Source of the DNA: Mycothermus thermophilus
Lineage: Eukaryota > Ascomycota > Sordariomycetes > Sordariales > Chaetomiaceae
Direction of reading: 5' to 3'
Assembly (NCBI GenBank): GCA_011316235.1
Contig: QQBE01000017.1
Coordinates: 372,001 to 436,000, forward strand
DNA: 64,000 nucleotides
Position 1 is the first letter of the stretch. The number at the start of each line of letters is the position of its first letter. Positions 12,112-25,038 of the stretch are shown piece by piece. A program made the translations under genes and the position numbers. The notes under the pieces were generated by a model that saw nothing but the letters and a program-made list of their open reading frames with translations, was not told the origin of the DNA and did no database searches.

Positions 12112-12465
12112 AGGAGGGAATGGCGGGGAAGGTGTATATACCGGCGAGGTAGAGCATTATGTTCGTTGCGTAAAGTCAAAAGTGCTTGCAATCTCGTGGA
12201 ATGGATGGATGCGTGTCTGGCCGCCTATGCTGTGATGCCACACTTGATATGAATCTGCTGTCCCGTCCGTTCAATTGCACACGAATGTCTTGGTTGAGGG
12301 GCTCAATCTACTCCACAATTTTTCTTATGTCCCAAGAAAAGAGGGTTTGGTTCTCAGGTGTAACCCTCATTCTCAACCCTCAACGTTCTCATCCGACAAC
12401 AAACTCTCACCTCACCTCAACGAACGCCCCTCACATCTAACACGTCTCTGTTATACCACGGCAAA
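12112..12465. other. Intergenic region between the complex I subunit gene and EFM5
   Basis: Nothing gene-like is seen. It holds the 3' flank of the complex I gene and an AC-rich presumed EFM5 promoter with motifs such as TAACCCTCATTCTCAACCCTC. Confidence 0.5.
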
Positions 12466-14200
<1,735 letters not shown>

Positions 14201-14479
14201 GAGCAACGGAGCTGCGAAGCGGATGAGGGAGAAAACCGGGACTGGGATGAGGCATGTTGATGACCTCAGTCATGGGTTAGATACCTGGATGTGGTTCACT
14301 AAGCGATGGTGATTCTCATGAGGTCGCTAAACGATGAGGCCCGCAATGTGGTGTGAAAACTGTTCAATTCATTGACCATTCCCCGACGACTCTTGATCTC
14401 CGAAATCCCTCAGCGCCTTGTCCATCCACCATGTCCATCATGTCTAGCCTCCTTCATTATGTCCGGGAGATCAACTCGA

Positions 14480-15160
14480 TTAATCCCAGTACACGTCGTG
14501 GAGCTTCTTGATCTTGACAAACAGGCGGTCACCGTGAGTTCCCGGGTTCTTGGTCTCATCAGCGACGAGCTCACGGGCAAGCTCCAAGTACTTCTGCTGG
14601 CTCGCCGTGAGATGCCAAGGGTCCTCCTCCGACAGTTTCAGAACCCAGTCCGGGAGCTTAGCGCCGTAGAGAGACACCAAGTCCATGTCGTTGGTGGCAT
14701 CTGTGGAAAACCGGAAATGTCAGCTTGCTGGGGAGCAACATCACGATACACTGTCGTATGGGTAAGCATTACCTGATCCGTCATCGCTCATGACCAGCCC
14801 CTCGTTGTTGTCGAGCCCATGAGTAACATTGACTTTCTCCTTGCCCTTGGACTCGACGTCGTTGTTGGACTGGCCGTCCTTGGCAAACTTCTCGTCATTG
14901 TTGGCCTCCATGTCGCCAACAGTCGCGTTACGGAGGTTGAGAGCGTTCTCAGGCACCCCCGTGACCTTGGCCAACAGACGACGGATGCCCTGGCGAAGCG
15001 TCTTTGCTTCCTTGAGCTTTTCGACGACGACTACGATCTTTTGGGTGGCCTCGTCGAGCTCGTTGGTGAGATCAATGAAATCCAAGACACCCTCGGACAA
15101 CGTCTCAATAGCCTCGTCCATGGTGAGGGCGCCGGTGAGGGTGTGCGGAAGTTGGTTCAT
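14480..15160 (-). CDS. Hypothetical coiled-coil protein
   Basis: Two exons (15160-14773, 14700-14480) give 202 aa, with a consensus GTAATG donor and CAG acceptor rebuilding SDDGSDATNDMDLVSLYG. Residues 1-70 are amphipathic helix with heptad character (EGVLDFIDLTNELDEATQKI, EKLKEAKTLRQGIRRLLAKV). An Asn/Asp/Lys-rich linker follows, then a second conserved-looking helical part (PDWVLKLSEEDPWHLTASQQ ending HDVYWD). No TM segment or known enzyme motif is visible, and I do not recognise the family. The gene sits at the left edge of an accessory-looking region and converges on EFM5. A 5' UTR intron upstream is possible, because 15161-15476 has no separate gene. Confidence 0.6.
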
Positions 15161-15476
15161 GTTTGTTGTGACTGATCCTGTACGGATAATAGGTTAGGGT
15201 ACGCTGTGAGTAAGATGCCAGCTCGTGATGGATGATCTGATGATAACGGCGGGTTGAGACGAGAATAACTCACCTTTTCGTCGCTCCTCGAGGCTGTGGT
15301 GGTGAACCATTTCCTTGATGTTTTTGCGTGTGAGGGGAAAGGATCGAGAGATTTCTGAGCAGTCGTGGGCAGTGCTTTTGTTTGAGGGCGTCGCAGAGAA
15401 GGGCTCGACGTGAAACATGGCAGTGACTTATGCTCCCAAAGACAATGAACGCCGAGAAGGTCGTCTATTGACCAGC
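15161..15476. other. Spacer upstream of the coiled-coil gene
   Basis: No independent gene. Reverse-strand open frames here lack coding character. The stretch is probably the leader and promoter of the 14480-15160 gene plus the 3' flank of the CorA-like gene. Confidence 0.45.
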
Positions 15477-17388
15477 TCACTCATTCTTCACTAACAGGTT
15501 TGACTCGATCCATGTCAATAGCCTCCTTATTGTTCTCCTGAGCGCACGCCAGCAATAGACCGCACACTCGACAACATCAGAGCTCTCCATCACAGCCGCA
15601 GTCACGCCGCCGACGATGATCGAAACCAACGCCCAAAGCCAAATCGATGCCCCCTGGTCCTCGCCCAGCTCGCGGACGTTCATCCCAAAGATGGAGGTGA
15701 CGAGAGCGAGGGGAGCAAAGAGCGTCGCTAGGCGGGTCAGCCGAGTGACTCTGCTTGTTTCTTCAGAGGACCTTTCGGCTTCGTCGATGGCCGTGAGCTG
15801 GGCGAGGACGCCCACCCCGTGAATGCACTTTTGTAGGAGCGTTTCCGCGTAGTCCAGGGCATATTTGTAGTCGGCTAGGATCGAGTCGACTGTCTTGGAT
15901 GGCGCTTCAGGGGAACCCCTTGGTTGTATGAACCGAGGTCCAGTAGGAGCCCATGGTAATTGGGGATCTCTTGGTCCTTCTTCGTCCTTGCCATTGCGCT
16001 CGGCCGCGGAGGTCCAATTGGTTAGGAAGTTGATAGTGAGCTGGAGGGACCGTACGTGCCGGCTTAGATGATAGTGGTGGTAGAGCAGGTCGTCTAGGAA
16101 TATCTTCGTCTTGACGGTGAACTTCCGCTCGTTGGCTCGCTGTCGGAGATGCTTGGTGACCCTCGCATTGATGAGATAGAGGAAGTCCATCTCGGAGGAC
16201 ATCGACAGACGGAACAGCGGCGAAAGGGCGTAGAATGGGTTGTTCACTGCGCTTTCAAGATCGACCAATGTGTTGTACTCATGCATGAGGAGTTCAACCG
16301 TCGTCATGGGCGCGTTCGAGGGTGGAGATGATCCGGATGGTGTAGCTTCTAACGAGGATGCGCGGCTCAAGATGCCCAACTCTTGCAAAGGTGTTCCGCT
16401 ATCGTCATGCCAGACAATGCCTTTAGAGTCCTGAGGTCAGCCAACTCGCTGTTTCAACCGGGTTCGAAGTGACACATACCCATCCAGCTGTTGCCGAGGT
16501 GATGGACTGCAATGGAGAGGCTCTGCTCCAGGGAGATGACGGTGGTTTCGTACGGATAAATGGTGACGTCCCGAACAACAGACGAACCACCCTTGAGATT
16601 TGACTTCAGATGTGCGATATCATCCAGATAACGGGCCATTATATCCTCCACCTCTCGTCTCAAATCAAAGATTTCAGTAATCTCAAGCTGGTTAACGAAC
16701 TGAGGAACTTCAGCAATGATATTGGGCGTCAGCAATGATGTCATCCACCCATGCCGGGAAGGCAAGATTTCAGTTGCCGTCCGACGGGAGTTGAGGGCAT
16801 GTCCAGCCACGGGTCTGATATTGAAGAAGATGTGTCGTAGGAAGAACTCGGGGTTGAGATGGAACTTTGATCCAACAGCATTCAGCCATTCAGGGGAAGG
16901 ATACCCCTGGAGGAGAAGAATGACAAAGGTGCCTGCGACCGGAAGGATGGTGTTGTCCTCCAAGTTGCAGAATTCTTCGACTGTAGCAAACGGAATCTTC
17001 GTAACAACCTCCTTGGAAACCTTGTAAAGTGATGCAAAAAGACGAGATGTGTCGCTACTTCCAGTGCTATTCACACCGGAGCCTTGGTTTTTGGTGTCCG
17101 GTCGTTGTGACGGAGAATAGGCCTTCGTGCTCCGGGGGGTGTTATATGGCTGCAGAAGGAAATCGGCGAGGATGCGGTAACTCTCTGTGTGCTTGAAGAG
17201 TGTTGCAGTTGTGGAATTCGCGTAGCTTCGGACACTGTCCGCATACTCCTTCGGTGCACCTGATAAGATCGGACATGTTAGTGGACAATATGATCCTGTG
17301 AGTAGAGTCACGTATTCTTACATTGAGGGCGGTCCGATGCCTCTTCAGGTGGCGATCCTCGAGATGTTGCGTCTGCAGGCTCAGACAT
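15477..17388 (-). CDS. CorA-like divalent cation transporter, copy 1
   Basis: Three exons (17388-17322, 17259-16480, 16420-15477) give 596 aa. A fungal-specific N-terminal domain (EEFCNLEDNTILPVAGTFVI, LLLQGYPSPEWLNAVGSKF) precedes a helical stalk. The C-terminal CorA module then has TM1 (LATLFAPLALVTSIFGMNV) ending in the Gly-Met-Asn ion-selectivity motif, and TM2 (IWLWALVSIIVGGVTAAVM). CorA proteins are pentameric Mg2+/Co2+ channels. The soluble part here is far from bacterial CorA, so substrate is inference. Introns are phase 1, after CysPro-like codons near the N-terminus and within WMG|IVWHDD. A paralogue with the same architecture, intron positions and strand lies at 19026-21065. ATG at 17388 is the first in frame. 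Confidence 0.85.
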
Positions 17389-18022
17389 GCTTTTTTTGCC
17401 AGCGGGAGATGGATGGGCGATGATGTTTGTAATCAAGGAAATGGGGCCTTTGAGAGGTTGAAAGCGAAGCAGACTTCAACGAGCATGGAGCAAGCATGAT
17501 AGCAGAAATGTGACTCAAATCGTCCTATTTGAGCCGTTGAAGAGGTTTAGAATAATGTCCTCAGGATATCCGAAAAGCCTTGTCATCCATCAGACCCTGC
17601 AGAGAGAGATATCAGGCTGGGTATCATCGGGGCTGAGTTGTCCATCTACCGCAAGCCTTGCATAAGGCTCGCAAGTTTCATCGATTATGTTGGGCAAAGT
17701 GGCGTCCTTGTGTGAAGCCTTGGATTCGCGGGTTCGGGAGGGAGAGGTTGGCACTAAGTTGATGGAGGGGCACATTACAGAATGCAGAGAGGTCTGAAAT
17801 GACATCGTTTAAAGCCATTATTCCCCTGAAGATTGATCCTCCTTCATTGTTCGCAGTTCAACTCCCAGCAAAGGCATTTCATAGAGCTCTCGTTTCGTAA
17901 TCAATTCCCTGCCCCAGGGCTTGGTTTACTACGTTGACCACTCTATCCACCCGTTTGACCTTTGATATTACACCTGGTTCTAATCCTGGGCAATGGGTTA
18001 ACCTTGCCAACCCCCTCCTAGT
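17389..18022. other. Spacer between CorA-like copy 1 and the small TM gene
   Basis: No supported gene. It contains the promoter of CorA-like copy 1. A 71-codon reverse frame at 17590-17805 has no recognisable features. Confidence 0.5.
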
Positions 18023-18552
18023 CTAGACTCTCTTGGCCATAATTCCCTGGATGAGCCCGAGGAAATTGCCCAAAAACGCCATGACGGCGATCAAAATCAT
18101 GCCCAGAAAGGCGCTGCGAACTTTTTGTGTATTGATGAGTCCGTTATTGTAATTAGCTCATGGGTTCAAATGGTAAAGAATTCTATTGGGAATCATACTT
18201 CAGATATGTCCAGTCTCTTCAGCATCAGACTTGGCATTGGTGGCGTCGGTCTGATCGCGCATTTCATGACAGTTCGTGAACCCTTCAGGGACTCGTCAAG
18301 CGCCCGAAGGACCCTGTTTAGCTGCTGGGTGTTGACGTCGTCGCGCTTCAGGGTAGCCTGATCAAGCTTTGTCAAAGTCTCCTCCATAACCATGAGGATG
18401 GTGTTAAAGGCCTTTTCCTGCTCAAGACGTTCCTTCTGGGTATCCTCAAGCCTTGTTGTGGCCTCAATGAGCCCTGTGAAAAGCTTGTCCATGTTGTGTT
18501 TGGGCCAGTCATCCATGGTGGTGGTGTTGTTGAGCTTGTATTTCAGCTTCAT
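18023..18552 (-). CDS. Small coiled-coil protein with a C-terminal transmembrane helix (splice model uncertain)
   Basis: The first exon begins at ATG 18552 (or 18516, MDDWPKHNMDKLF) and encodes an amphipathic helix (GLIEATTRLEDTQKERLEQE, ETLTKLDQATLKRDDVNTQQ). A separate downstream frame encodes a hydrophobic tail (RSAFLGMILIAVMAFLGNFL, ending IMAKRV, stop 18023-18025). Joining them needs an intron between about 18210 and 18120. A GTCTGA donor with the AAAAAG acceptor keeps frame. The stronger GTATGA donor does not. An overlapping frame (EMRDQTDATNAKSDAEETGH) also looks coding, so the gene may carry an indel or another intron. Family unknown. It lies between two CorA-like paralogues on the same strand. 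Confidence 0.45.
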
Positions 18553-19025
18553 CTCTTTCTTTGGGGGGCTTTCCTCATGGGATTTGAGAAGTCAGTAGTG
18601 TGTGGTGAGAGGACTGTGGATGGGAAGATGCTGCGTAGGAAGACGAATTGTAATTCAGATATCTGGTTATCACGGCTTCAGAGTTCTTGGTTTAGGTTTA
18701 TATTCTGGAGGATTCCCTTCCACGCTTGCCTACATGTCATCAAACGAAATAGAACAAAGACCGCATTGTAGATAAGCTTTCTCTGGGAGACGCTAAGTAT
18801 GTGCTGGTTGTACATACGCTTTTGCTGCGGGTGACTACCGCGCTTCGCTTCACCTTCCGCTGCACTCGCCGGAAGGGCTGACTCAGGACAATATCTCGGG
18901 TAGTACAATTTCCGAGACGGATTACGAGTGAACTTGTCACTTGAATTTGCTGTACTCAAAAGAAGATGGGGCCAGTCTTCTGATTCCTATAACCAGCTGA
19001 CTTTGGCTCGGAAGATTGAGGTTCC
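18553..19025. other. Spacer between the small TM gene and CorA-like copy 2
   Basis: No supported gene. It is the 3' flank of CorA-like copy 2 and the promoter side of the small TM gene. Confidence 0.5.
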
Positions 19026-21065
19026 TCACTCCAAGCCTTGTAGTGTTCCTCTCCTGAACTTCCACTTGAAGTGCACAAACATTGCAAACCTATTCCAACT
19101 CATGAGCAACATCGTTCCAATTACCACTGCAACCGAGACGACCGCCCAGAGCCACAATGGCGGACCCTCCTCTTCACCAAGCTCCCGAACATTCATGCCG
19201 AACACAGAGGTGATGAGAGCAAGTGGCACAAAAAACGTAGCGAGGCGGGTCAGCTGGGTCGCCCTGTTCGTGTCCATGGCGGCGAATCTGGCCTCTTCCA
19301 TTGCCGCCTGTTGAGACATCAGATCCAAGAAGTGCTCGCACCTCTGGACAAACAATTCCGCAAATAGGTGCGTGTATCTTAAGTCAGACACAACAGGGTC
19401 GGCGGCGTTAGCGGATGCATCAATCTCTTGGTTCGTCTTAGAGACGAGCTTGTGATGGCGTAACTTTGGCCTGTCAGTACTCGGCCAGGTCATCGTGCGA
19501 GGAAGACTGGTTCCTCCTTCCTCCTGGGCGTCGCGCGGAACCCAAGGACTCCAGCCAGTTAGGGTGTTGAGGGCCAGTTGTAGGCAACGTGTATGCTGGC
19601 TTGCGTGTTGATGGAGGTAGAGTATGCTTGTGTTAAAGAGTTCTATGTCTTCCATCATTTCTGTACGGTTACGGGGTGTTGCCTCGTCAAGGTCTCTTAT
19701 AAGAGACTTTGCGTCAACGAGATGCAAAAACCGGAGTTCCGAAGAGGTCGAGAGGCGGAAGAATGGAGAGAGAGCGTAGAGAGGGTCGTCGACAGCCTTC
19801 TCAAGGTCCACCAGTGTGTGATAGTTGTCCATCACCCGGGAAGCCATGGATGGCTCAGAGGACTTGAATAATGCATCCAGCATTTTGCCTGCCACGGCAG
19901 GGTCGCTAAATACCCTCTCTGGAGGTTCTCCAGCATCGTCATGCCAAACGATGCCTTTGTGTCAAGAGTCAGTAGGACATTCTAATCTAGGTATGACAAA
20001 TACTCGGTCCGAGGAGGATAAACCATACCCATCCAACCTTCTGCAAACCGATTGAGAGCAATCGAGAGGCCGTACTCAAGGGAGACCAAATGGTTCTCTT
20101 GTCCGAAGATCGACGCATTTCGAATAACTGATGCGCCCGCTTCAAGCTCCAAGTTCAGATTTGTGAGTTCTGGCACGTACCTCCGTCCGTCCTTTGTAGA
20201 TTGCCACCTGAGATATCCGACCTGATGAGGTTTAGTTCCAAAGCCCCAAGGTTCGATCTTTGTCGTGATCAAGGACACCATCCAGCCGTCGCGAGAAGGA
20301 AGGATATCACTTGACACTAGCCGGTCCTGGAATGCATTGACGCTCCCACCAATGTAGTTGCTGTTGAATCGGATGTGTCGACAGAAGAACTCTGGATCGA
20401 TCTCGAACCTTGAGCCAAGGGCATTCAGCCACTCAGGGGAAGGATATCCCTGAAGGAGGAGGATAACAAAGTTGCCCGAACCGGGGAGGATCTTAGCATT
20501 GTCCAAGCCGCAGAAATCATCAACCGAGGTGAAAGGGACCTTGGCCACCTCCTTTTCGGACACTTTGAACAGTGAGGCGAAAGGTTGAGGGCTCGCACCC
20601 GATCCTTTGCTTTCGATAGGCAGCTTTGGCGGTGGGAAATGGGCCATTGGGTTCCGAGAGCCGCCGTTTACTCCTCCGTTTCTGGCACGCCACTTAAGAG
20701 GCGGAGGATGGGCGTGTGGGATTTGAGCGGTTGCGTCCATTCCTTTGGGTCCGGGCGGCGGAAAAGAAGCCCAAGGACTCTGGGAGATGTAAGGCCTCAT
20801 GAGGAAATCTGCGAGAATGCCGTAGCTTTCAGAGTGGTTGAACAGAGCTGCGGCCGTGGAATTGGCATAGGTTCGGACTGCCTCTGCATATTCTTTGGGG
20901 GTGACTGTTGGGAGACAAAATGTTAACGAGATAATTGAGGGAGCGGTCTAGTGTATTCTCCGTACGGTTCCGGAGACCTGGTGTCTCGTCAGGTGGGAGG
21001 CTGGTCGATGGTGTCTCGACCGGCTGCGACTTCTCGTCGCTAATAGGTGGAGGTTGGGAGGACAT
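19026..21065 (-). CDS. CorA-like divalent cation transporter, copy 2
   Basis: Three exons (21065-20966, 20904-20029, 19954-19026) give 634 aa. The layout matches copy 1: a Pro/Ser-rich start, then KEYAEAVRTYANSTAAALFN (copy 1: KEYADSVRSYANSTTATLFK), the N-terminal domain (DDFCGLDNAKILPGSGNFVI, LLLQGYPSPEWLNALGSRF), a helical stalk and two C-terminal TM helices. TM1 ends in FGMNVRELGEEEG, so the GMN filter motif is intact. TM2 is LWLWAVVSVAVVIGTMLLM. Both introns sit at the same positions and phases as in copy 1, so the pair arose by tandem duplication. Divergence is substantial in the stalk and linker, so it is not recent. Substrate (Mg2+ or other divalent cation) is inferred from the family only. 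Confidence 0.85.
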
Positions 21066-21817
21066 GATGGATCAGGATCAAGACGTTGCGACTCCTGTCA
21101 CCAGGACAAAAGGGACGGCCCTCAACGGGACAGTGATGGAGGAAAACAGCAGGAGAAGTTGACAAGCCCATTCAACATCTTGTGAGCCCGTCAATATAGG
21201 GACCTACCTTTCCTAGGCGCGTATGTACATACAAAGCACCTTATCTCTCAGCTGGACAAGAGGCTGGCAAGGGCATACACGTAGCTGGCCTGGAGGTGCA
21301 TGAAGGTGCACAAAGATTGGCCCACGGTTGGGCGCCATTGGCGCCTGGCTTCCAATATTTGCTCTGACAGCGTCGAATAAACAACAAGCTAAGGCAGCTA
21401 AGGTTCATTAGTTCGTCACTTTAGCACCGAGTGCCGACCTGGTCATCACCACACCTCATCTCCTTGACCTTGAATCGACTTGAGGTTCGTCTTTAAGATG
21501 CGAGAATCTCGACGGGTTGTCTCAGGAAAACAAGCTTGATCTGTTGGATGTCTTTTCTTTGTTCAATTTTCGTCGTTCTGGGGTTGAGATGGAAGTAGAC
21601 ACAACATCCATGGTCACAACAGGTAGGATGTCGGGTGGGGCAGGGGTAGCTGCCCAGCCCTTTGGTGATCGGCGGACTGTAGTGCGGATTAGGGTTAATC
21701 TCGTTCGTGGTAGAAAGTCGGGCCCGAAAAGTTCCCAAGTATGGTAGAATGGTGAACCTCGAAGGGCAAAGATGGCGGGTAAAGGAAAATCCAGAATTCG
21801 TTGAGGCTGAAAAAAAC
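21066..21817. other. Intergenic region upstream of CorA-like copy 2
   Basis: No supported gene on either strand. Short frames lack domains. Presumed promoter of CorA-like copy 2. Confidence 0.5.
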
Positions 21818-22255
21818 TTAGTTCTCCAAGTGGTTACCTAACTTCCGTAAATGATAAACCAAAAAGTGTGTCTCTAGGAAGAGATAACATTGCGTATAAA
21901 CCTCCCGTTCAAACCTCAAGACCGTTCTCTGTGTCCTGAAGATCCAGCTCTTGTAATTGTCTCCAGTGCACTCATCAGTCTCTATATGCTCCTCCACCAC
22001 CCTGCGCATTATGCGAAGCTTACCCAAAATGTAAGACGTGCGATAGTCCTCGACTTTCACATTATCCGAGTTCCATCCCTCCTCAAGCAACCCGATAGGC
22101 CACACGTCAGTGGCTCTCCCATCAGTGACGTCTTTGAACCGGGCGCTGAACGAGCCGTCTTGATTCCGTTTGCATTCCCAGTGAAACGGCCATTGTCCCA
22201 ACATGCAGAACTCCTGGAAGGTCGGGGGCCTCTTAGTGCTGGGAGGACAATCCAC
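21818..22255 (-). CDS. Hypothetical protein resembling the fungal DUF6914 fold family
   Basis: A 145-codon reverse frame with good coding composition. The first in-frame ATG is at 22204 (MLGQWPFHWECKRNQDGSF); the frame opens upstream as KVYIVDCPPS, which would suit an upstream exon. The pattern PFHWECK...ILGKLRIMRRVVEEHI...NYKSWIFRT resembles the YHWALL / GKVE..ERLEEILR / W.C..WV layout I associate with fungal DUF6914 proteins. That match is from memory and weak. No TM helix or catalytic motif is visible. It lies in the accessory block between CorA-like copy 2 and a decayed gene. Confidence 0.4.
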   Translation of the reverse strand: MDCPPSTKRPPTFQEFCMLGQWPFHWECKRNQDGSFSARFKDVTDGRATDVWPIGLLEEGWNSDNVKVEDYRTSYILGKLRIMRRVVEEHIETDECTGDNYKSWIFRTQRTVLRFEREVYTQCYLFLETHFLVYHLRKLGNHLEN

Positions 22256-22586
22256 GATATAAACTTTTCAAAACGGTCAGGCAAGTTTCCGTTGCTTCCA
22301 GGTCCTTGCCTGATTTATGAAGCATGTTTGGTCCCACTTCCGCAGCTAACACGGAATCACTGGTATACAATTTACGTCCCGAAAGAACAGCAGGTTTTCC
22401 TCTCTTCCTCTCTTCATCGCACTCCCATCTCTTCTCCCGAACGTTCCCCGTCGACCGACCCAAGGAAAACCGATCACGGAAAAGGCCATCTCTTCATATT
22501 CCTACAACCATCACAGTATGCTACAAACTTCATTAATCTCGTTCATCGACTACGGTTATCAAACGCTAACAATAAACCAAAGCAAC

Positions 22587-22844
22587 ATGTCGCACAATTC
22601 TTCTTCTCTCGGCAAAAAGTTCACCGAGATGATCCTCCAACCTGTCGCAGCCGAAAAGAACGCCAGCTCCATGCAAGTCGGAGATAAGGGTGTCACTCTT
22701 CCTACATCCCAGTCCCCGAGCATGACTTGGTCGACTTTCCACGCTGTGTTGAAGGCACCATCTGCTTACGCGCTGGTGACCAACGGCTCTCGCGCCTCCC
22801 AGACCACTGCACCCAAGGGTACCGCTTCGAAGCCTAAACTTTGA
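22587..22844 (+). CDS. Small hypothetical protein (85 aa)
   Basis: An intronless 85-aa frame from ATG 22587 (MSHNSSSLGKKFTEMILQPV), Ser/Thr-rich and basic, ending PKGTASKPKL. There are several CAACAATAA-like AC-rich bases before the ATG. It has no recognised domain. Codon use is fungal-like, but the length is near what chance allows. Confidence 0.3.
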   Translation: MSHNSSSLGKKFTEMILQPVAAEKNASSMQVGDKGVTLPTSQSPSMTWSTFHAVLKAPSAYALVTNGSRASQTTAPKGTASKPKL

Positions 22845-23477
22845 ATGAAGCTCTGAATGAGCCGCTGAGTGCTGGAGGGCTGGACAATGAGTGGAAAGAC
22901 AATGAATGGAAACTTCGGAGAAATCACGGGATGGTGTTCTGGGTGGGTAAGGAGGAAATGGAGCTCAGGATTCGGGGAGAGCCAATCTGGTAGTGACCTC
23001 GCAAAGAATGAACTAAGCTCGGGATTCTGAATGTTGCGTTCACATCTTCTCGTCACCCCTGCTTCTACGAGAGCAGAGACTGCAGTGATGCTTATAAACG
23101 AGACGCGATTGCCTAACGATGTTAACAAACCCACGCCCAAGAGTCACCAACGACGAGGCCAAGATTAGAGTCAAGCAAAAGCCAGTAGAACAAAGGAATT
23201 GAGTGTGGGCAAAGTCTCATCCAAGAACCTGATCCAAGCCAGACAGGCTTCAGGACGCAAAATACCACAATCCCTCAATGACGCCGACGAGATCACAGCG
23301 CCGAGAAGCCCTTACGGCGCCGGCTCATGATATCGCCGGCGCGGCATGACTATTTCTGCGTCCAGTTGCATGGCACGTTGTTTCGTACTCCCTTCCACTT
23401 TTTCTTTCCGCAGGCTGACTCCTCACTGTCCACCTCTTCAATCTCCCCATCGCACAACACAACATCAGACCTCACTG
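22845..23477. other. Intergenic region, no gene seen
   Basis: Open frames on both strands are short and lack coding features. A longer N-terminal version of the next gene, starting at ATG 23346, would reach into this stretch. Confidence 0.45.
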
Positions 23478-25038
23478 ATGCCGGGTCACAAGCGGCAGGC
23501 CAGCAGCCACCCGCCCAGGGATGGCGAGGAGCTGGGACTAAATGGCAATGACAACAATCCCGTCCCGTCCAACCCGCCGGTCATTATCAATAAGCGCTAT
23601 CTCTCTCGCACGACGCAGCCCAACTCTCACCCAGCTGGTGACTCGACGATGATCACCTGGGATCAAGTCAAGCTGGTCAAGGTCCGGGACACCAACAAGC
23701 CTCTGGCTGTGGTGTACAAGAAAGCCATTTCATGTCTCAAAGCCTACGCCCTGCGCAACGACTACAACCTCAAGCACCTTGACAAAGACATGCTTTGTCT
23801 CGTCTTGAATCAGATCGACCGCACAGCCAACAACCATGTCACCCACAACTTTCCCCGTGACGCTTGCACCCAAATCAAAAACGTCACAGACTGGATGGGT
23901 GACGCAGAAAACTGGAAGGAAGCGTACGCCAAAAGCAAGATCCCTTACATCTGGCACCCTGACGTCCTCGCTCAAATCCACATCTTTGGCGACGAGCTCT
24001 TTACCTTTCCCCCGCTTTTCCTCGATCTTCTAGACGAGGCCGGGCTTACGGATCTGATTGACCCCGAGGTACCAGTCACCAGCTTTTGGGCCGGCGCAAA
24101 CTGGAGCGATCCCAAGTGGCGCGAGACATATCTCCAGCGTCCTGATGGGCAACAGGTGCTTGTCGAGACTCCTCGCTCCATCGTTGACCTGGTTCTGGAG
24201 GAGGTCCGCCATCAAGTCCGTCGCGATAAACCGGAGGGACTGGGGAAGAGGAAGAACCAGAATAATCTCCCAATCAGGAATGCCGTCACCAATCAAGAGA
24301 TCGGCAATGGAAATAACATGAACCAAGATGTGTCTATGACCGGCGACTAGGCTGGCGGCTTCGAGGCCATGGCTACTTCTTCCGCCTCCACCAACACTGA
24401 CCCCTCCGCCAACGGCCACCCCTGGCACTGAGCACTCAATAAATGACTTTATCACCGCCCAGTCGTAGACTGGCCAGGCCAGTAGCACTATCAGCAAACA
24501 GGACTACAGCCTCATTGAACACACTATTGGCAATGGTGATACGGACAAGCGGTCAGCCTCTGGGCGGCTTCAATCCAGCGAGTCTCAGGACACTGTCCCC
24601 GAGCGCCTTGTTGATCAGATGCGCCTCAGGGAACTCAGAAATCTGTGTTACAACATTGAGGGTCGTCTCGAGGAGCTCAAAATGCCCAAGAGAAGATCTA
24701 ATATAGCAAGTCTCTCAAGAAGCGGTGTAACAAGCTTAAAAAGATCTTGCTCGTCCAGAGGGCAACCAGGTGTATCCAGCCCGCAACGCACAAACCCATC
24801 ATCCCGGCCATCAGGGCTTCGGCAATGCCTATCCTGCTCGCCATACCCCTTTCTCGGTTCATGACATTGGCAAGCCAGCCTTCAACGGGCAGGCGCTTGC
24901 ATTGGTTACCCGGTTCCGGGTGGCAACACCTATCTTTCCCACGGTCACGGCACACAGGTGCCTCTCCAAGGCAATCCAGTTGGCAGCGCTGCCTACCAAG
25001 CTCGCAACCAGCAGAACATCAGCCTGGGACCTTCGTGA
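23478..25038 (+). pseudogene. Frame-broken gene of unknown function
   Basis: The frame from ATG 23478 (MPGHKRQASSHPPRDGEELG; an upstream ATG at 23346 is also in frame) is open for 290 codons to TAG 24348-24350. It has coding character throughout (AVVYKKAISCLKAYALRNDY, DLLDEAGLTDLIDPEVPVTS). Coding-like peptide continues after the stop: AGGFEAMATSSASTNTDPSA in the same frame, then SSTISKQDYSLIEHTIGNGD to LEELKMPKRRSNIAS after another TAG. Further frame changes give GNQVYPARNAQTHHPGHQGF and then PVPGGNTYLSHGHGTQVPLQ, ending at TGA 25036-25038. No consensus introns explain these shifts. Both TAG codons could be former CAG, as C-to-T decay would give. The 290-aa part might still be expressed. Family not recognised. 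Confidence 0.5.
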
